Assembly: GCA_025201765.1 (NCBI GenBank)
Contig: MU623517.1
Span: forward strand, 1-56,338
DNA: 56,338 bases
Source: Daldinia sp. FL1419
Taxonomy: Eukaryota > Ascomycota > Sordariomycetes > Xylariales > Hypoxylaceae
Reading direction: 5' to 3'
A program made the position numbers and the translations under genes. Position 1 is the first letter of the stretch, and every line of letters starts with the position of its first letter. Positions 13,647 to 25,069 of this stretch are shown in pieces. The notes below the pieces were generated by a model. It searched no databases, was not told where the DNA came from, and saw nothing but the letters and a program-made list of their open reading frames with translations.

Positions 13647-13893
13647 TTCTGTTGTGGTAATTCAATGTTCTGTGCTAGTTTCGGACTCGCGCTAGCACAA
13701 AAGCGCACTAGTCCTGTTTCTTGGAAACCCTCAGAACTTCTCTTACTGCCCTCCCACCCCTCGTCACCCTTCGTCGAGCCCCGCCATGCAAGTCCCAGGA
13801 TGTCGGGACGCACAAACCGACCAATGGTGTGTAAGAGGCACCGCAGTCGGGCGTCGCCTTGTACCTTGGTACATATAAGACCTACATGACAAT

Positions 13894-13921
13894 GTGCTAT
13901 GTGCTATGTGCTATGTGCTAT
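13894..13921. repeat. 7-bp tandem repeat, four perfect units
   Basis: GTGCTAT is repeated four times without mismatch. No coding frame overlaps it. Confidence 0.95.
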
Positions 13922-14757
13922 AGTAAAAGGCCGTAGTTGACATGTAATAGGTAAGTGTAGGTAGTCGATGCACACCATGGAAGTCCCTGAAAGTGCAGTA
14001 AGTCTCCAAGTTAAAAAGTAATAGCAGTAGTAAGGTAGCCCGCCTCTGGCACCGTGGGAATACTTTTAGATTCCGGCTAAGATATATGAGCGATGATGAG
14101 AGCCAAGAGAACCACGTCCTTGACAGCTGCTGTAAGCGGTAGTAGTAAGAGTGTAAGTGGTAACACAGCCAGAATCAGCCGGACTCTGAACAAGCTTGCT
14201 TAGTATATGTAACTAATAGTACGTAAGTATATTATGTCGTGTTCACGAGGCCTCGTAAGTCTCCCCTATTGAAACCGCCACCTCGTGATAGCATAATACG
14301 TAATATCAGAGTAAGAACAAAAGAGAAAAAAAATGACAGGAAAATATAGCGTGTGTAGTGTATGTGTGCGTCTGTGTGTCCGTGTGTGTGGGCAATCTTG
14401 GTCAAGCACCTTCTCAATCTCGGTTGGCTCCCCTACGTGCCGCGGGCAGTTCGCGTGGTCACAAAAATAAAAAGTCCGTGTGTTGTGCGAGCGTGAGCCA
14501 GCAGCAGGCCATTAAGCCCAGTAATCCAGTAGTCCCAATAGTCGACAAGTCCAGTAGGTCCAGAGAGCCAGCCAGAGAAAAGCGAAGCGGAGGCGGCGGG
14601 AGGAGGGCCACCAACGACGACCGCGCTCTTGACCGAAACTTGGCCTAAGCCAAGCGACGAATCGTCGACGCTTACGAGCCCAACCTCCTGGCCGCATTCT
14701 AGGTCGCCTTAGCGGCAGAGGAAAACAACGTCCATCGTCCGTTTCCCGTCTGCGACT

Positions 14758-14805
14758 CCATACAACTCCATACAAATCCATACCAATCCATACAAACTCA
14801 TACCG
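14758..14805. repeat. 10-bp periodic CATAC repeat
   Basis: CATAC recurs every 10 bases five times, with variable A/C/T between (CCATACAACT, CCATACAAAT, CCATACCAAT and so on). The period is about one helical turn. Confidence 0.85.
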
Positions 14806-15583
14806 GGACACACGAATACATACAAATAAATAAACAAATCTCGTAGAAATAGGAAACTCTTCACGTTGGGGCCCGCCTATACACCAATTCCTCGTCAAAC
14901 ACGTATTGGTATTGTTTGGGCACTAAGCTCTACTAAGCTAAGGGATGCCATGTATTGCGTGAATGCTGGCTACACCAAGTTTCGACCCGGTCCTATCCTA
15001 TCACACAGTAACCTATCGGTACTTGATCCCTCTCCACGCTCTCCTTGGTCCCCTTTCCTCCACAAAGAGGCACCACCACAAACTGAGCCTATAGAAGAAA
15101 AAAATAAGAATAATAATCCAAAATTCCGTGGTATCGCTGCGCAAGCCTCCGATTCCCAGGATTGCTGATGCCCACCAGCAAACGCCAATAAACTCCATCG
15201 TAGTTTCTTAACAGAAATCCACCCAATTCCCCCCTCTTTGTAATGCCAGATACGCCATGGATCTAGATCGTAAGAAGCCATAAGTCATTTCCACCGTTTT
15301 TAGGGATGTCGGATGGATATCAATGGTTCCATCGATCCCAAACGGTGGCTAAGTTTGTTAATTTGATACTGATAAGTATATCGGAGAAGGAGAGAGAAAT
15401 AGAGAGTGCGTGTAGGTCGGTAAATGCGCGTATGAATGAGTAAGAGGGAGCGATAGATATAAACAAATGGAAGGTAAATGTCAAAACTCCTAGCGTAGAG
15501 GCCATAATAGAATTAGGGGGGAGGTGCCATGACTTTAGTTCGTTCGTAGTTGAGTAATTTGGTTAGATAATTTTATCGAGTGC

Positions 15584-16315
15584 CTAAACTGCGCTTGTTC
15601 GGGCTGCTGCTGCCGCTGCCGCGGCCGCTGCTTGGACTTTGGAACAGTCTAGATGCGTCGTCTTCCTCCGCTTGCCTTTCGGTGCTGGCTCCATCTTCGG
15701 CGTGTACGTAACGGTCCTCGTGACGACCTCCCGAATGTGACGTACGCTCTTCGCCGACGGCTTGTGCGCTCTACAATTCTGTGCGTACCTAGACTTCAAT
15801 GCTGCTTCCCAGTCGAACGGTGATCGTACTGATCTCGCGCTGAACGGAGACCGTGCTGTCGAGCTCAATGGCGAATCTATCGTTGACATGGCGGGGGATG
15901 GGGGCAGGTGAAGGCTCGGGAATGATGTCACTCCCGCGGGTGGTGCAGACATGGGCTGTCCGGGAATGGGGCTTGATGGGATAGCTAGCGACTTATGGTT
16001 ACCACATTTGCAAGAACAATCCGTCTGTTCGCTGCTTGCAGTAGACGGGACTGAATCCTGGGTTGAGTCATCTTCAGGGCTGCTCGTTCCCGATCTCTTC
16101 CCGATTACTGGCGAGGGCATTGACATGGCCTTGAGGAAATCCATATAGGCTGTAGGTGGGGTGATGGGAGTCTTTGCGCTGGTAGGGAATTCCTCCTTGA
16201 TGAAGTCCGGGACGGCGGAGCGTGGTGTCTTGGCCGAGAGAGCAGAGAGCTCCGAAGGGAAGGTTGCCGTGACCGGCGTTTTCAACTGCGCGAGCTTCGG
16301 CTTGGCTGAAGGCAT
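15584..16315 (-). CDS. conserved ascomycete S/T/P-rich protein, function unknown
   Basis: A single-exon frame of 243 aa starting at ATG 16315. The protein is low-complexity and probably disordered. Its N-terminus has repeated K-T-P or T-P sites (LKTPVT near 11-16, AKTPRS near 29-33, AKTPITPP near 47-54, then AYMDFLKAMS), which could be proline-directed kinase sites. A CSCKCGNH cluster lies at 100-107, and a SPFDWEAALKSRY segment near 165-177 looks like the best conserved part. The end has a basic KGKRRK run (213-218), a candidate nuclear signal, and an alanine run at 229-238. I believe similar proteins occur widely in Pezizomycotina, but I know no function. It could be a nuclear or cell-cycle-regulated factor; that is inference. 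Confidence 0.75.
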   Translation of the reverse strand: MPSAKPKLAQLKTPVTATFPSELSALSAKTPRSAVPDFIKEEFPTSAKTPITPPTAYMDFLKAMSMPSPVIGKRSGTSSPEDDSTQDSVPSTASSEQTDCSCKCGNHKSLAIPSSPIPGQPMSAPPAGVTSFPSLHLPPSPAMSTIDSPLSSTARSPFSARSVRSPFDWEAALKSRYAQNCRAHKPSAKSVRHIREVVTRTVTYTPKMEPAPKGKRRKTTHLDCSKVQAAAAAAAAAARTSAV

Positions 16316-19300
16316 GGTGATGGTGTCTTAAGTGGTAGTTATATAGAAAGCTGGTTGTTGAATAGCTTCAAGTCAAGTGAATGACTCTGAAGGATGAGAA
16401 GACGGGATGCCTACGAGCTGCGGGAGAAGTCGCCGTGGTAGAGGAAGAATCAAGAAGAGGTGCGTCGTAGATGAGAGGGAAGTGATGGTTGTTATAATAT
16501 GTAACTCTGGCGGGTCAAGGATAAGGTTGCTGCGTGGTGAGCAGGGATGATGGGATGGGTAAGCAACCGTGGCAGTACCTAGTCGATGCTGAGACAGAGG
16601 CGCCAACGGGAAGCTAAGCTACTTCCCGGCTAGGGACACTAGAATCGATGTGACAGATCCAAGGTAGGGCCAAGGTAGGGGGTGTGGCTCCAGGAGTGAA
16701 TCCCCGGGTCTGCGAGGGCTCGGACGGGGTAGGCGTCTCTTTTGGTAACAGCGGGCAATGCTAAGTACTCGAGCTATGTACTATGTTTATTATCCGTACG
16801 CGCTGTGTAATACGGACTCCAGTATAAACAAGGAAGGTTAACTTGCGGCCCTGTTAGTGGAGAGAAAAGATAATAAAAGAATAGTCAACGTTGGCGCGAA
16901 GAGTAGAGCAAGGTCAAGCTCAGTCGAAGACAGCGGCAGTGGTGGGCCAGTGGTAGAAGTGTAAAGTGAAGGCGTCTCAGGACTGGTTGCGGATTGGCTA
17001 CAAATAGACGACAGGGATCAGGTGCCTTTAAAGAACCAACCCTTTTCTACGGCTTCAATTGTAATGTCGTATGTACAATTGTATATGTAAGAGATGATTA
17101 TGATGTATCCGTGTCCTTTCTGTGCTGCTGACTCTATTTTCTCGATTAATTTGATTAGTTTGATTAGTCTGATTAGTCTGATTTATCTGGGTTGTGTTGA
17201 AGCTGGGTCGAGGTTGCATAGAAGAAAGTATGTAAGAGTTGCGTGAAAGGTTGAAGAAGAGAGCGAAGGGGTATGAAAAGTGGTCAAGAGAACGATATAG
17301 GAGATGGAAGAGACCTAGCAACTTTAGGTAACTAGGTAGGTAACTCGGTACTTGTTGCACTTTGGAGAGATGGATGTAATAGAAAAGAACACTTGACTTA
17401 CATCCTGTTCAAAATGATTCACCCCGAAAAAAATACCAGAAAAAGGTACAAGAAGAAGGCTCCTGGAGGTATAAGTTACCTTGGCTGGGGTTACCGTTAA
17501 CTTAAGCCAGCTTTGTCCAAGTGCGTAGCTTTTATTGGTTTTGATTGGTTAAAGGTCCCCGGTCGGTGCGGTTTGCCAGGCGCAATATCCCGGGATTGCG
17601 CTGGTGAGTTTAAGTGGCTCGGAGGTATTCGGTACTTGGGTTAAGCGCTGCCGCTACTGTATATTTGCTATATTTGGCTCCTGATTAGCGCCGTTCCGTT
17701 GCCCACTCTCCTGATTTGATGTTCCCCCTCGACCTTCCCCCTCCCCCTGTCTTCTATTTTGCTTTCCGCCACGGAGAACAACCACTAAACAACCATTCCC
17801 ATCGCTATTCACGACTCACCTTAACTTAAAACTCAAATTTCGAGCGGCAATTAGCCCTGGTGGCTGAGTTGATGCAGTGAAATTTCTTGCACAACGCACA
17901 GAAAAAGCAAAATTGTTGTGTTACTGTCAGCTTTCGACCTGGTAATTGGAGGTTGAGCTGAATGAGCTGAAGTGGGGATCACGGGATGACCGTCGAGGAG
18001 GGATGCCAATTGCTGTTACCGAATGCTGATGCAGATGTTATGTAGTGTTGTACGTGGATAATAGGTAAGATATTTTCAGAACTTGTCGTTTCAGATTTCA
18101 AGATCGAGGAGCCTAAGCCAAGACTTCTTCCCGTTGCGTATTACTCGACGGTGACTATTCATAGACAAGAATCGTGAAGTCCGGGGAGGAGGCTTCATTT
18201 ATGTGAAAATTTCAAGTCGCGTTCGGCCTCTCTCAACATAACCATTTTTTTAATAAAAAAAATAAACATTCAAATCTTGTATTTCATTTCATGCCTTCTG
18301 CTTCATCCAGCGCGCGGCTCCTCGTGGCTGCTTTGTTTCTAACTTGATTTGCCCAATACAAATCCGTCTACTTCCCATGAATAGATCCTTTGTCCTATTT
18401 TGCGGCTCCTGGTCTTAGCCGGGCTTGGGCGGAGCGCGCGCCACATGATGCACGACATAGATCGAAGATGTCCTCGAGCTGTCGTTGGCTAGGATCTCCC
18501 GTACGAAGTCTGCCTTGGGGTTGGAGTCTACAATCTACCTTCATTGCCTTTTCTAAGTCCCATATTCGACGCCTCCAGCGCGCGCTTCCACGAGGCTGGA
18601 GTGCGGGCGCCTGGCCACAAGAGGGGGTCTGTCTAGTTAATGACGCCGGAGCTTGAGATCGTCAAAACGATAAACAATGCTTCTAACTCGAAGTGAAATT
18701 CGTCTAGAAACCTTCTATGCCAGTCAGATTTGCCAAGTGACCCAATGCTGTGGAGGCGCCGTGTCCCCATCTAAGCGCCGGCTAACCTTGCTAATTCCTA
18801 CGCCAACTATTCCTCAAAAGTTCCTCCTTAGTCGCCTTTGCGCGCTTATCATGGAGCTTCGTCGACATGGTTGCTAAGGATGTTGGTCTCGTCGCTATTG
18901 CAGAAAACCACTGCGCCTAAGCTGAGCACTAGTGCACGAACTAACGGGCCTCGATATGCGGACAATAAAACCGTATTGGAGATAGCTCGGCCATGTCATC
19001 GAGTGTTGGTCTCTATCTGTAACCGGATACCGATACCGATACAGAATCACTAGGATAACGAACAAGCACCGAATCCTATATGAAGCGCAACGTGGATCTC
19101 AGCTTATCGTCAACAGAGTTGGAGCTAGTATATGCTAGTGTGTGGCAATTATCGCAATGCCGATGTCGTGGAGTTGTTTGTTGTTGTTTGTTGTTGTTCG
19201 TTAATAAGAGTAAAAGATGTCTTCATTGGATTTTAGCAGACGATGCAGAATGCCGCCGTAGCATTGGAATTCGCCATAGGTTGGAATGACAATGTCGAGC

Positions 19301-20466
19301 ATCGACTACTGGTTCTAGTCCCTACTCGGGATCAACTAGATCCTACGTCATGAGGTCACGCACCTATTAGCTCGTCCAGACAGACAGGGCTCGACAGATA
19401 TGCCAATATATGCCAATATACACTGGAGAAGGAGCCGGTCCCGTCAACTAACCGGGTTGATCTCTAGAATCTCTGTTTATTTTCTGCTCTAGACTGCTCT
19501 ATGATACGTTCTACCGTATGCTTGCTTAGGCGCGTAGAGAAGGTTACGAGCAACGCTAGAATACGTGGCAGTCATCTGAACTATCACGGCAGTCATCATT
19601 GCGCGTGAGATGTTCTCGGCTGAGGTATTGGCGAGTATACGTGCGAATATCTCTATCCTAGCTGTTGGTTATTGCGTGTGCATTACGTTTACCATCGGTA
19701 AATTTACGCTTGCATCGTCTTTCCTTGCTCCCGAAGACGGACGCCCGAAGCCGGTAACAGCTATCACATCGTTACCAACAGTTCAAGGGGTCGGGATATA
19801 CATCTAAGAACACACCTATTCCGAACGAGTACCTCTTACTTCGAAAGAGTACGACGAGGATACGGACGCATCATGATGCATTTTGCGCTTCTTTCGGCTG
19901 CTCGAGTATCCACATTGGCATCGAATACATGCATTCGACTCGCAGGGCTCCGCTTCGTGAGCTATTGACCGCCATTTGTGAGAGAGGCTGTAGAATAGGC
20001 AGATTGATGTGAAAGTGCAATATTTCTGGTTTGCTTTTAACACTGTCAACAAGACCAGCTAATTAAGGCGTCTCACAAGCAAAAACTTGCAAGTAGACGG
20101 AGTAGACGGCACAGGCCATGTTCTCGAGTAGGTAGCTACCGATTCGTGACAGTGGCTACTCGTGCGATAATGCTGATTCGTCTATTGTTTTTCGCGATCT
20201 CTGGATAGGACAACACATGAACTAATCGGAATGCGTCGGCAGTAAATCATCTCTTCCCTAGCTTGCGTCTCATGTAAGTCTCGCATGATTATGAAGCTGC
20301 ATTTAGGGCATGCATTCGGTACGAATTACTTGAGGCGAAAGCCTGACTTGTACGTGGATGCCCCCGTACGTGCTCGCATCCCCCACGCGTAAACGCCACC
20401 AGCGCGCCACCAATAAAGCCATCGTGGGAAGAGATCTAGTCTTTATCTCTGTTTTCGTGTACGCAT
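16316..20466. other. upstream region of the S/P-rich gene and gene-free gap
   Basis: Positions 16316 to about 18240 probably hold the promoter and 5' leader of the minus-strand gene at 15584-16315. Beyond that, to the end of FAN1, there are only short frames without motifs. A near-perfect direct repeat of ATATGCCAAT lies near 19398-19420. No RNA gene was recognised. Confidence 0.5.
17143..17187. repeat. TTGATTAGT/CTGATTAGT tandem repeat
   Basis: Four to five imperfect units of about 9-10 bp. On the minus strand, which is the transcribed strand if this is the leader of the gene at 15584-16315, each unit presents CTAAT, the fungal branch-point core. Confidence 0.8.
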
Positions 20467-23112
20467 TCATTGAACTGGTCTGTCATCTCCATCAACCTTC
20501 CTGACTTCTTTCGCCAGGGCGTTACATAGAGCCACCCTTACGCCAGCACCCGTAAGAACGTGAATCCACAGCCTCTGTGTATCACTAAGACGGTCATTGG
20601 CGCTCTTAACCTCAGCGAACATCACTTCCTTGCTTGGTTCAGTCCTCCAGAGGATCAGGTCTGGTATGCCGCCGCCTCTCTGGCCATATTCCTGCGCCGT
20701 GACCTTGCATATGGCGGCTAATGCTGCACCGTCGAAGCACCCGGCTAGTTCGAGGAGGTCCTCTAACTCGTAATCCCAGTTGAGGCCGACAACACAAGTA
20801 CGATTATCGCGTTCCCGCCGGTCAACCCCCTCGATCAGCTTCACCGCATTACCGTTTGCGATCTCGACCAGGCGGTGATTGATCTCAGACGCTCTGGTGG
20901 GGTAAAAGGCGTCGGTGTGCAGATCCAGGGGGCATGTCTGGTACTCGGTCTGAAAGACGTTTGGTATGTAGAGGAAGAGTATATCAAAAAAGAGATATGC
21001 AAAGAGAGTTCTTACGATGCCTCCTTCAGCATGGTAGCCTTTCCAACCTTGATCCCTGTACCAACTCAGACACATGGCTTCCACGCTGCATTCTCCCCCG
21101 CCTTCAGCCTCATCTACCCATATAGTTTTGGTGCTCGCTGCGCGGCCCTTCTTGCTTCCTACGTCGTCTGTTTTAAGTTGAATCCCTTCGACATAATGCT
21201 CTTCGGGCTTTTGTAGTCGGACATGACCGAAATCATGCTGTAGACGTTTTGGTATCTTTAGCTGCTTCTCAAGTTTAACCAACCTTTTTTGTATATCATA
21301 ATGGTAAATTACATGGCAATCTCGATCTTCGAGGGCGGTCTCACAGGTCGTCGCTGCAATGCGCTTCCAATGCTTTTTCTGCAGTTCCGGATCTTTGTAG
21401 GTTGAATCGACCTCTAGGGCATGCATATAGTGTTCCTCCAATAATGCCTTGCGTTGATACCAAGAGCCGCGGCGGGCCAAGTGGAATAGACGCTGGTCGA
21501 GTAACTCGGCTAAAAGTGCATGCTCTCGCTGATGTTCTTTCAACCGGCCAAAAACGTAGGCGGCTTTATGAATGATTCGAGTATATGGATGAGCAGGGTT
21601 GAGCCGTCTCAAGTAAGCGCCTTCACCGAATTCATAGACTCGCTCCTCTTTCTCTTGTTCTTCTTGAAGAAGGGTCTTCCATCTCGGGTATACTTCCTCA
21701 AAAATATCTATCACCTTTCGAAAGCCTACTTCTGTAACGGGTCCGTTAAACTCCAAAATACTGTCAACGGAGTATTCATTCCTCATGGCCGCCTCAAATT
21801 CTAGCAATTGAGCTCTCGAGCTAAAGATATTGGCTGACCTACTAACAATGTACTTGGGGAAATTGCGCTTTGATATCTTCGCAAGAATAATTGTGGTTAG
21901 AGACTTCTCTGTCCACTCGGTAGACCTATAAAAGACTAGATGAACTCTTTCAAATAGTCTAAAGACAGGCAAGGAAAGCCTTATACTAGGTCCTGCTATA
22001 GATAGGATTTTATCTAGAAAATGCCTCCTCCTGTTAGAATCTTCACTAGGATCTGGGGCTGGCGAGTCGGCCTCCGGAGTACCTCGACCCGGTGAATCGA
22101 CGGAGGCCATAGTACTAGACCGCCGAAGGCCCACCGAAAAGAGCCCTGCTTGCTGATTGCTCATTCTGCAAATAGACCTTGCAATGTCTGCCTTGTTCTT
22201 GCCTTGTACTTTCGCCTCCTTGGCCAAAGCTTTGACCTCATCTAAGCTTAAGAGTTCTATAGCTTCCTCGACGCTCGTGATGTACTGCTCGGAAGTATCT
22301 GCAAAAGTAAAACCATCGTTGAACAAGCATTGATTCTGAGTTAAAGAGCTAGGGTTCGGTTCCGTAGACCCAAAGATAGAATCAGCGCCTGAACTGATTG
22401 GTAGATACCGGATTTCCTGCAATTCCTTGACGGCTGCCTCGGTATCTGAAATATCATCGTGATAACGTAGACGAGCGATACGGTGCCACGACGCGGTTTT
22501 CCTAAGGAACAACCGCACATACCTGGTACTGAGTTAGAAACGATGCCAATAGGAGTATAAACCCCATTAAGCCACCTACAGGAATTGAGCTTCGTAGCTC
22601 AATTTATTCCACCGATAAAAAATGTGCCTCTCATTCTCATCAAATAGATGCGATTCTTCATCGAGAACCGTGCTGAGCGCAAGATTAAAGGCATCGACAT
22701 AGAGTGATGTCTTACCTCTCACCCACTTCCTCGACTCCAGTCTTGATGCAGCGGTTGACGAATCATCGTCGCCTTGTGACGCTTTGAAGCTTTCATATTC
22801 TTCCAGCGCTTCCTTTTCAGACTTGACCTCGGGCAGCGAATCTTCAATGGCAGTTCGCCTCGGCGCATCAACTTCCGTCTCCACCTCAGACTGTTGCAGC
22901 GTCTCCTGATCATCATCGCCGATCCCAGGATTCAGAGCATCTCCCCTCCGCAGCGCTGGCAGTGGTTTCAACGACGAACTTTCAGGCTCATCGGATTCCT
23001 CGGCGACCACGTGACCTTCTTCCCTCCTGACTTTCTTAAAAGGCGGCTCATTCGTCGTCTGAGCACGTCCATTCTTAGGTCGAGTTGTTCTCCGAATAAG
23101 AAAAGCATCCAT
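20467..23112 (-). CDS. FAN1: FAN1-family structure-specific nuclease (VRR-NUC domain)
   Basis: FAN1 nucleases cut branched DNA in interstrand crosslink repair. Two exons, 22580-23112 and 20467-22522, flank a 57-nt intron (GTAGGT donor, CTAAC branch, CAG acceptor). Joining them gives the conserved run EAQFLYVRLFLRK across the splice, and an 862-aa protein. A second in-frame acceptor six bases upstream would add T and R. The C-terminal VRR-NUC fold is clear: GGGIPDLILW with Asp 799, then EVKSANDRLSDTQR with Glu 815 and Lys 817, the PD-(D/E)xK catalytic set. Residues about 268-297 are SAP-like. The disordered N-terminus starts MDAFLIRR and is acidic. I chose ATG 23112 because upstream in-frame codons are only GTG. 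S. cerevisiae lacks FAN1; S. pombe and other filamentous fungi keep it. Confidence 0.96.
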
Positions 23113-23579
23113 TATCGCACGTCCCACAGACGGAACATCCTGGACGATGCTTGGTTAAACGTAGGGAAGAGATAAAAAGAAAGTATACCAGATGACTTCA
23201 TACAATGAAAACGCGTGGCGGGACGCGGTTTCCCCCTAGCGCAGTGGGAACGCGCGGTCACGGGATCGGAGTTTGTATATAGTGAGTACCGAGCAGGCAT
23301 CAATACGAAATTTTACTTATGAGAAAACGAGATGCGGAAAGTACTTATGCAAAACAGGTACATCCCGCATACCGCATCCTCCATCACACGCCCTCGAGCT
23401 GCACCCGAGCTTCCAAGCTTCCAAGCTTCAAATTCCCCCACGAACATCCACCGCCGCTAACAATCCCGCTCCATCACCACTATAGCAACCCGATTTCCCC
23501 AAGCCACACCGGCGTTATATCTCTGTACTAATAGCTACCCCGTAAACCGTCCCCGTAAACCGTAGCCATAACCGTAGCC
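23113..23579. promoter_or_regulatory. shared divergent promoter, FAN1 / Sdc1
   Basis: 467 bp separate the two start codons, so both promoters and leaders must fit here. A CT-rich, C-rich stretch near 23380-23500 leads into the Sdc1 start. I see no convincing TATA box or known operator. Confidence 0.6.
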
Positions 23580-24519
23580 ATGGCCGACGAAGTCCGACAG
23601 ACACCCATCCCCGTCCCCCACGTCTACGGGCAACCAACCCCGTCGCAACAGGCAGCCGAGGCTGCTGCAGCTGCAGCAGCTTCTCCCGCCGGTGACGCGA
23701 CGACAGCTATGACCATCGAGCAGCCGACCGACCAAGCTGCTGTAAGTACCAAGTCCAAGCTCCCGCGTCTGCCTAACGCGCGACAACAACCCAGCCAGCC
23801 AAACTCTTTGCCCGCTACCTTTGACTACTACAAATAACCAACATACAAATTCTTAATCTATCCTTGTCCTCCTCCCCCTCCTCCTCACACAATCCACCAC
23901 CCACCACGTCTATCAATCTCCCAACTAACTAACTAACAACCACCCAGTCCCCCGCCCCCGCCACCCTCCACCCCTCCAACGCGCCCAGCCCCAGTCCCGC
24001 CGCCCTCCCGGCCACCGGCAGCGCCTCCTCCTCGTCCGCGCCCCAACGCACCGGGACGCCCCTCCGCACCACCAACGGCAACCAAGAAGGCCCAGGCACC
24101 TCCTCCTCCCGCGCCACCTCCCAGCACCCGGACCCCGGCTTCACCATGCCCGCCGAGGCCCCCCCCCACGGCGCCCCCGTCCGCCAGTACCTCAACTCCA
24201 AGGTCACCGCCCCCTTGCTCGACGGCATGAAGCTGATTGCCAAGGAGCAGTAAGTAACAACCCCCCCTCCCCCCCCCTCTGTTACGATGCCCGAATTTAG
24301 GAAGGAAGAGAATAGGATCTATCTAGTGTCCATCTATCTATTCATACGGAAGGTTATTTGGATGGGCTTGGTCTAGCTACAAATTGGTTACAAATTAGTG
24401 ATTTCCACCGCTCTAGCACATACGCTGACACCACTTCCGCCCGCAGACCCAAAGACCCCCTCCGCGTTCTAGGCGAGTACCTACTCCAGCGGTCCAAGGA
24501 GCTCGAGTCGACGACGTAG
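23580..24519 (+). CDS. SDC1: COMPASS histone H3K4 methyltransferase subunit Sdc1 (Dpy-30 family)
   Basis: This small subunit dimerises through its Dpy-30 motif and anchors Bre2 in the Set1/COMPASS complex, which methylates histone H3 Lys4 in the nucleus. Three exons, 23580-23741, 23948-24249 and 24447-24519, are joined at GTAAGT donors and CAG acceptors (the first intron carries repeated CTAACTAAC). They give 178 aa. The motif occupies about residues 131-172 (VRQYLNSKVTAPLLDGMKLI, then EQPKDPLRVLGEYLLQRSKE) and is split by the second intron. The N-terminal 125 residues are alanine-, serine- and proline-rich with an alanine run, typical of fungal orthologues and probably disordered. The middle exon is strikingly C-rich compared with its neighbours. 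Confidence 0.95.
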
Positions 24520-24547
24520 GGAGGACTGAGCAAGGACTAAGCGGACG

Positions 24548-24588
<41 letters not shown>

Positions 24589-25069
24589 ACAAGCATAAGA
24601 ACGGAGTTACAGGAAGGGGCGAAAAGAAGTCAATTCGGGCATTACAGGCTTTACATTATAGACTGTTGGTCTTTACTACGATGATACCATTGCTTTTGAA
24701 AAGAACGATTACTACTGGGGAAGGGGACTACTACAGGTTATTGCAGAAGAACTTAGGGCATTACGAATACAGCTTCACTAAGAGCACTAGGGACGAAGCA
24801 AATTATTAATACTGTTCTTCTTCACGAGACTCGTATCGATCTCTTGTGTAATAATGTATTGATCGCCTATCTCAAGCGCCTTTCTTTTCGCAGCGGCAGA
24901 ATTCAGGCACTCATCACTTTATTGTGTGTGTGGTTTGCCCTCAAAGCAATAATCCGTTTTCCACGAACTCCAATGACCAGACCAGGCATTTTCCACGTGC
25001 AAAACATCCCCCCCGCCAGCGCGGGTTCGCTACCTTAGTAATGCCTATGTTCATGCTAATGCATTACGC
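24520..25069. other. convergent 3' region, Sdc1 / uS15
   Basis: Holds the 3' ends of two convergent genes and the AAGC tandem repeat. No further gene. Confidence 0.7.
24549..24593. repeat. (AAGC)n microsatellite
   Basis: About eleven AAGC units with one interrupted copy near the end. It starts about 30 bp past the Sdc1 stop codon, so it probably lies in the 3' UTR. Confidence 0.9.

Larger units (their letters stand above)
11171..15583. other. gene-free, microsatellite-rich stretch
   Basis: No supported gene. The stretch collects simple repeats: TACC units near 11190-11216, CA-rich near 12080-12110, TG-rich near 12724-12757, C4T units near 12966-12985 and TG-rich near 14350-14391. Clearer repeats are listed separately. 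The largest frame (minus, 14512-14898, 128 codons) is rich in R, W and V, overlaps the 10-bp CATAC repeat and matches nothing I know. Confidence 0.55.

Noticed and set aside
14512..14898. 128-codon minus-strand frame
   Set aside because: Composition is repeat-driven (it crosses the 10-bp CATAC repeat) and rich in R, W and V; nothing supports expression.
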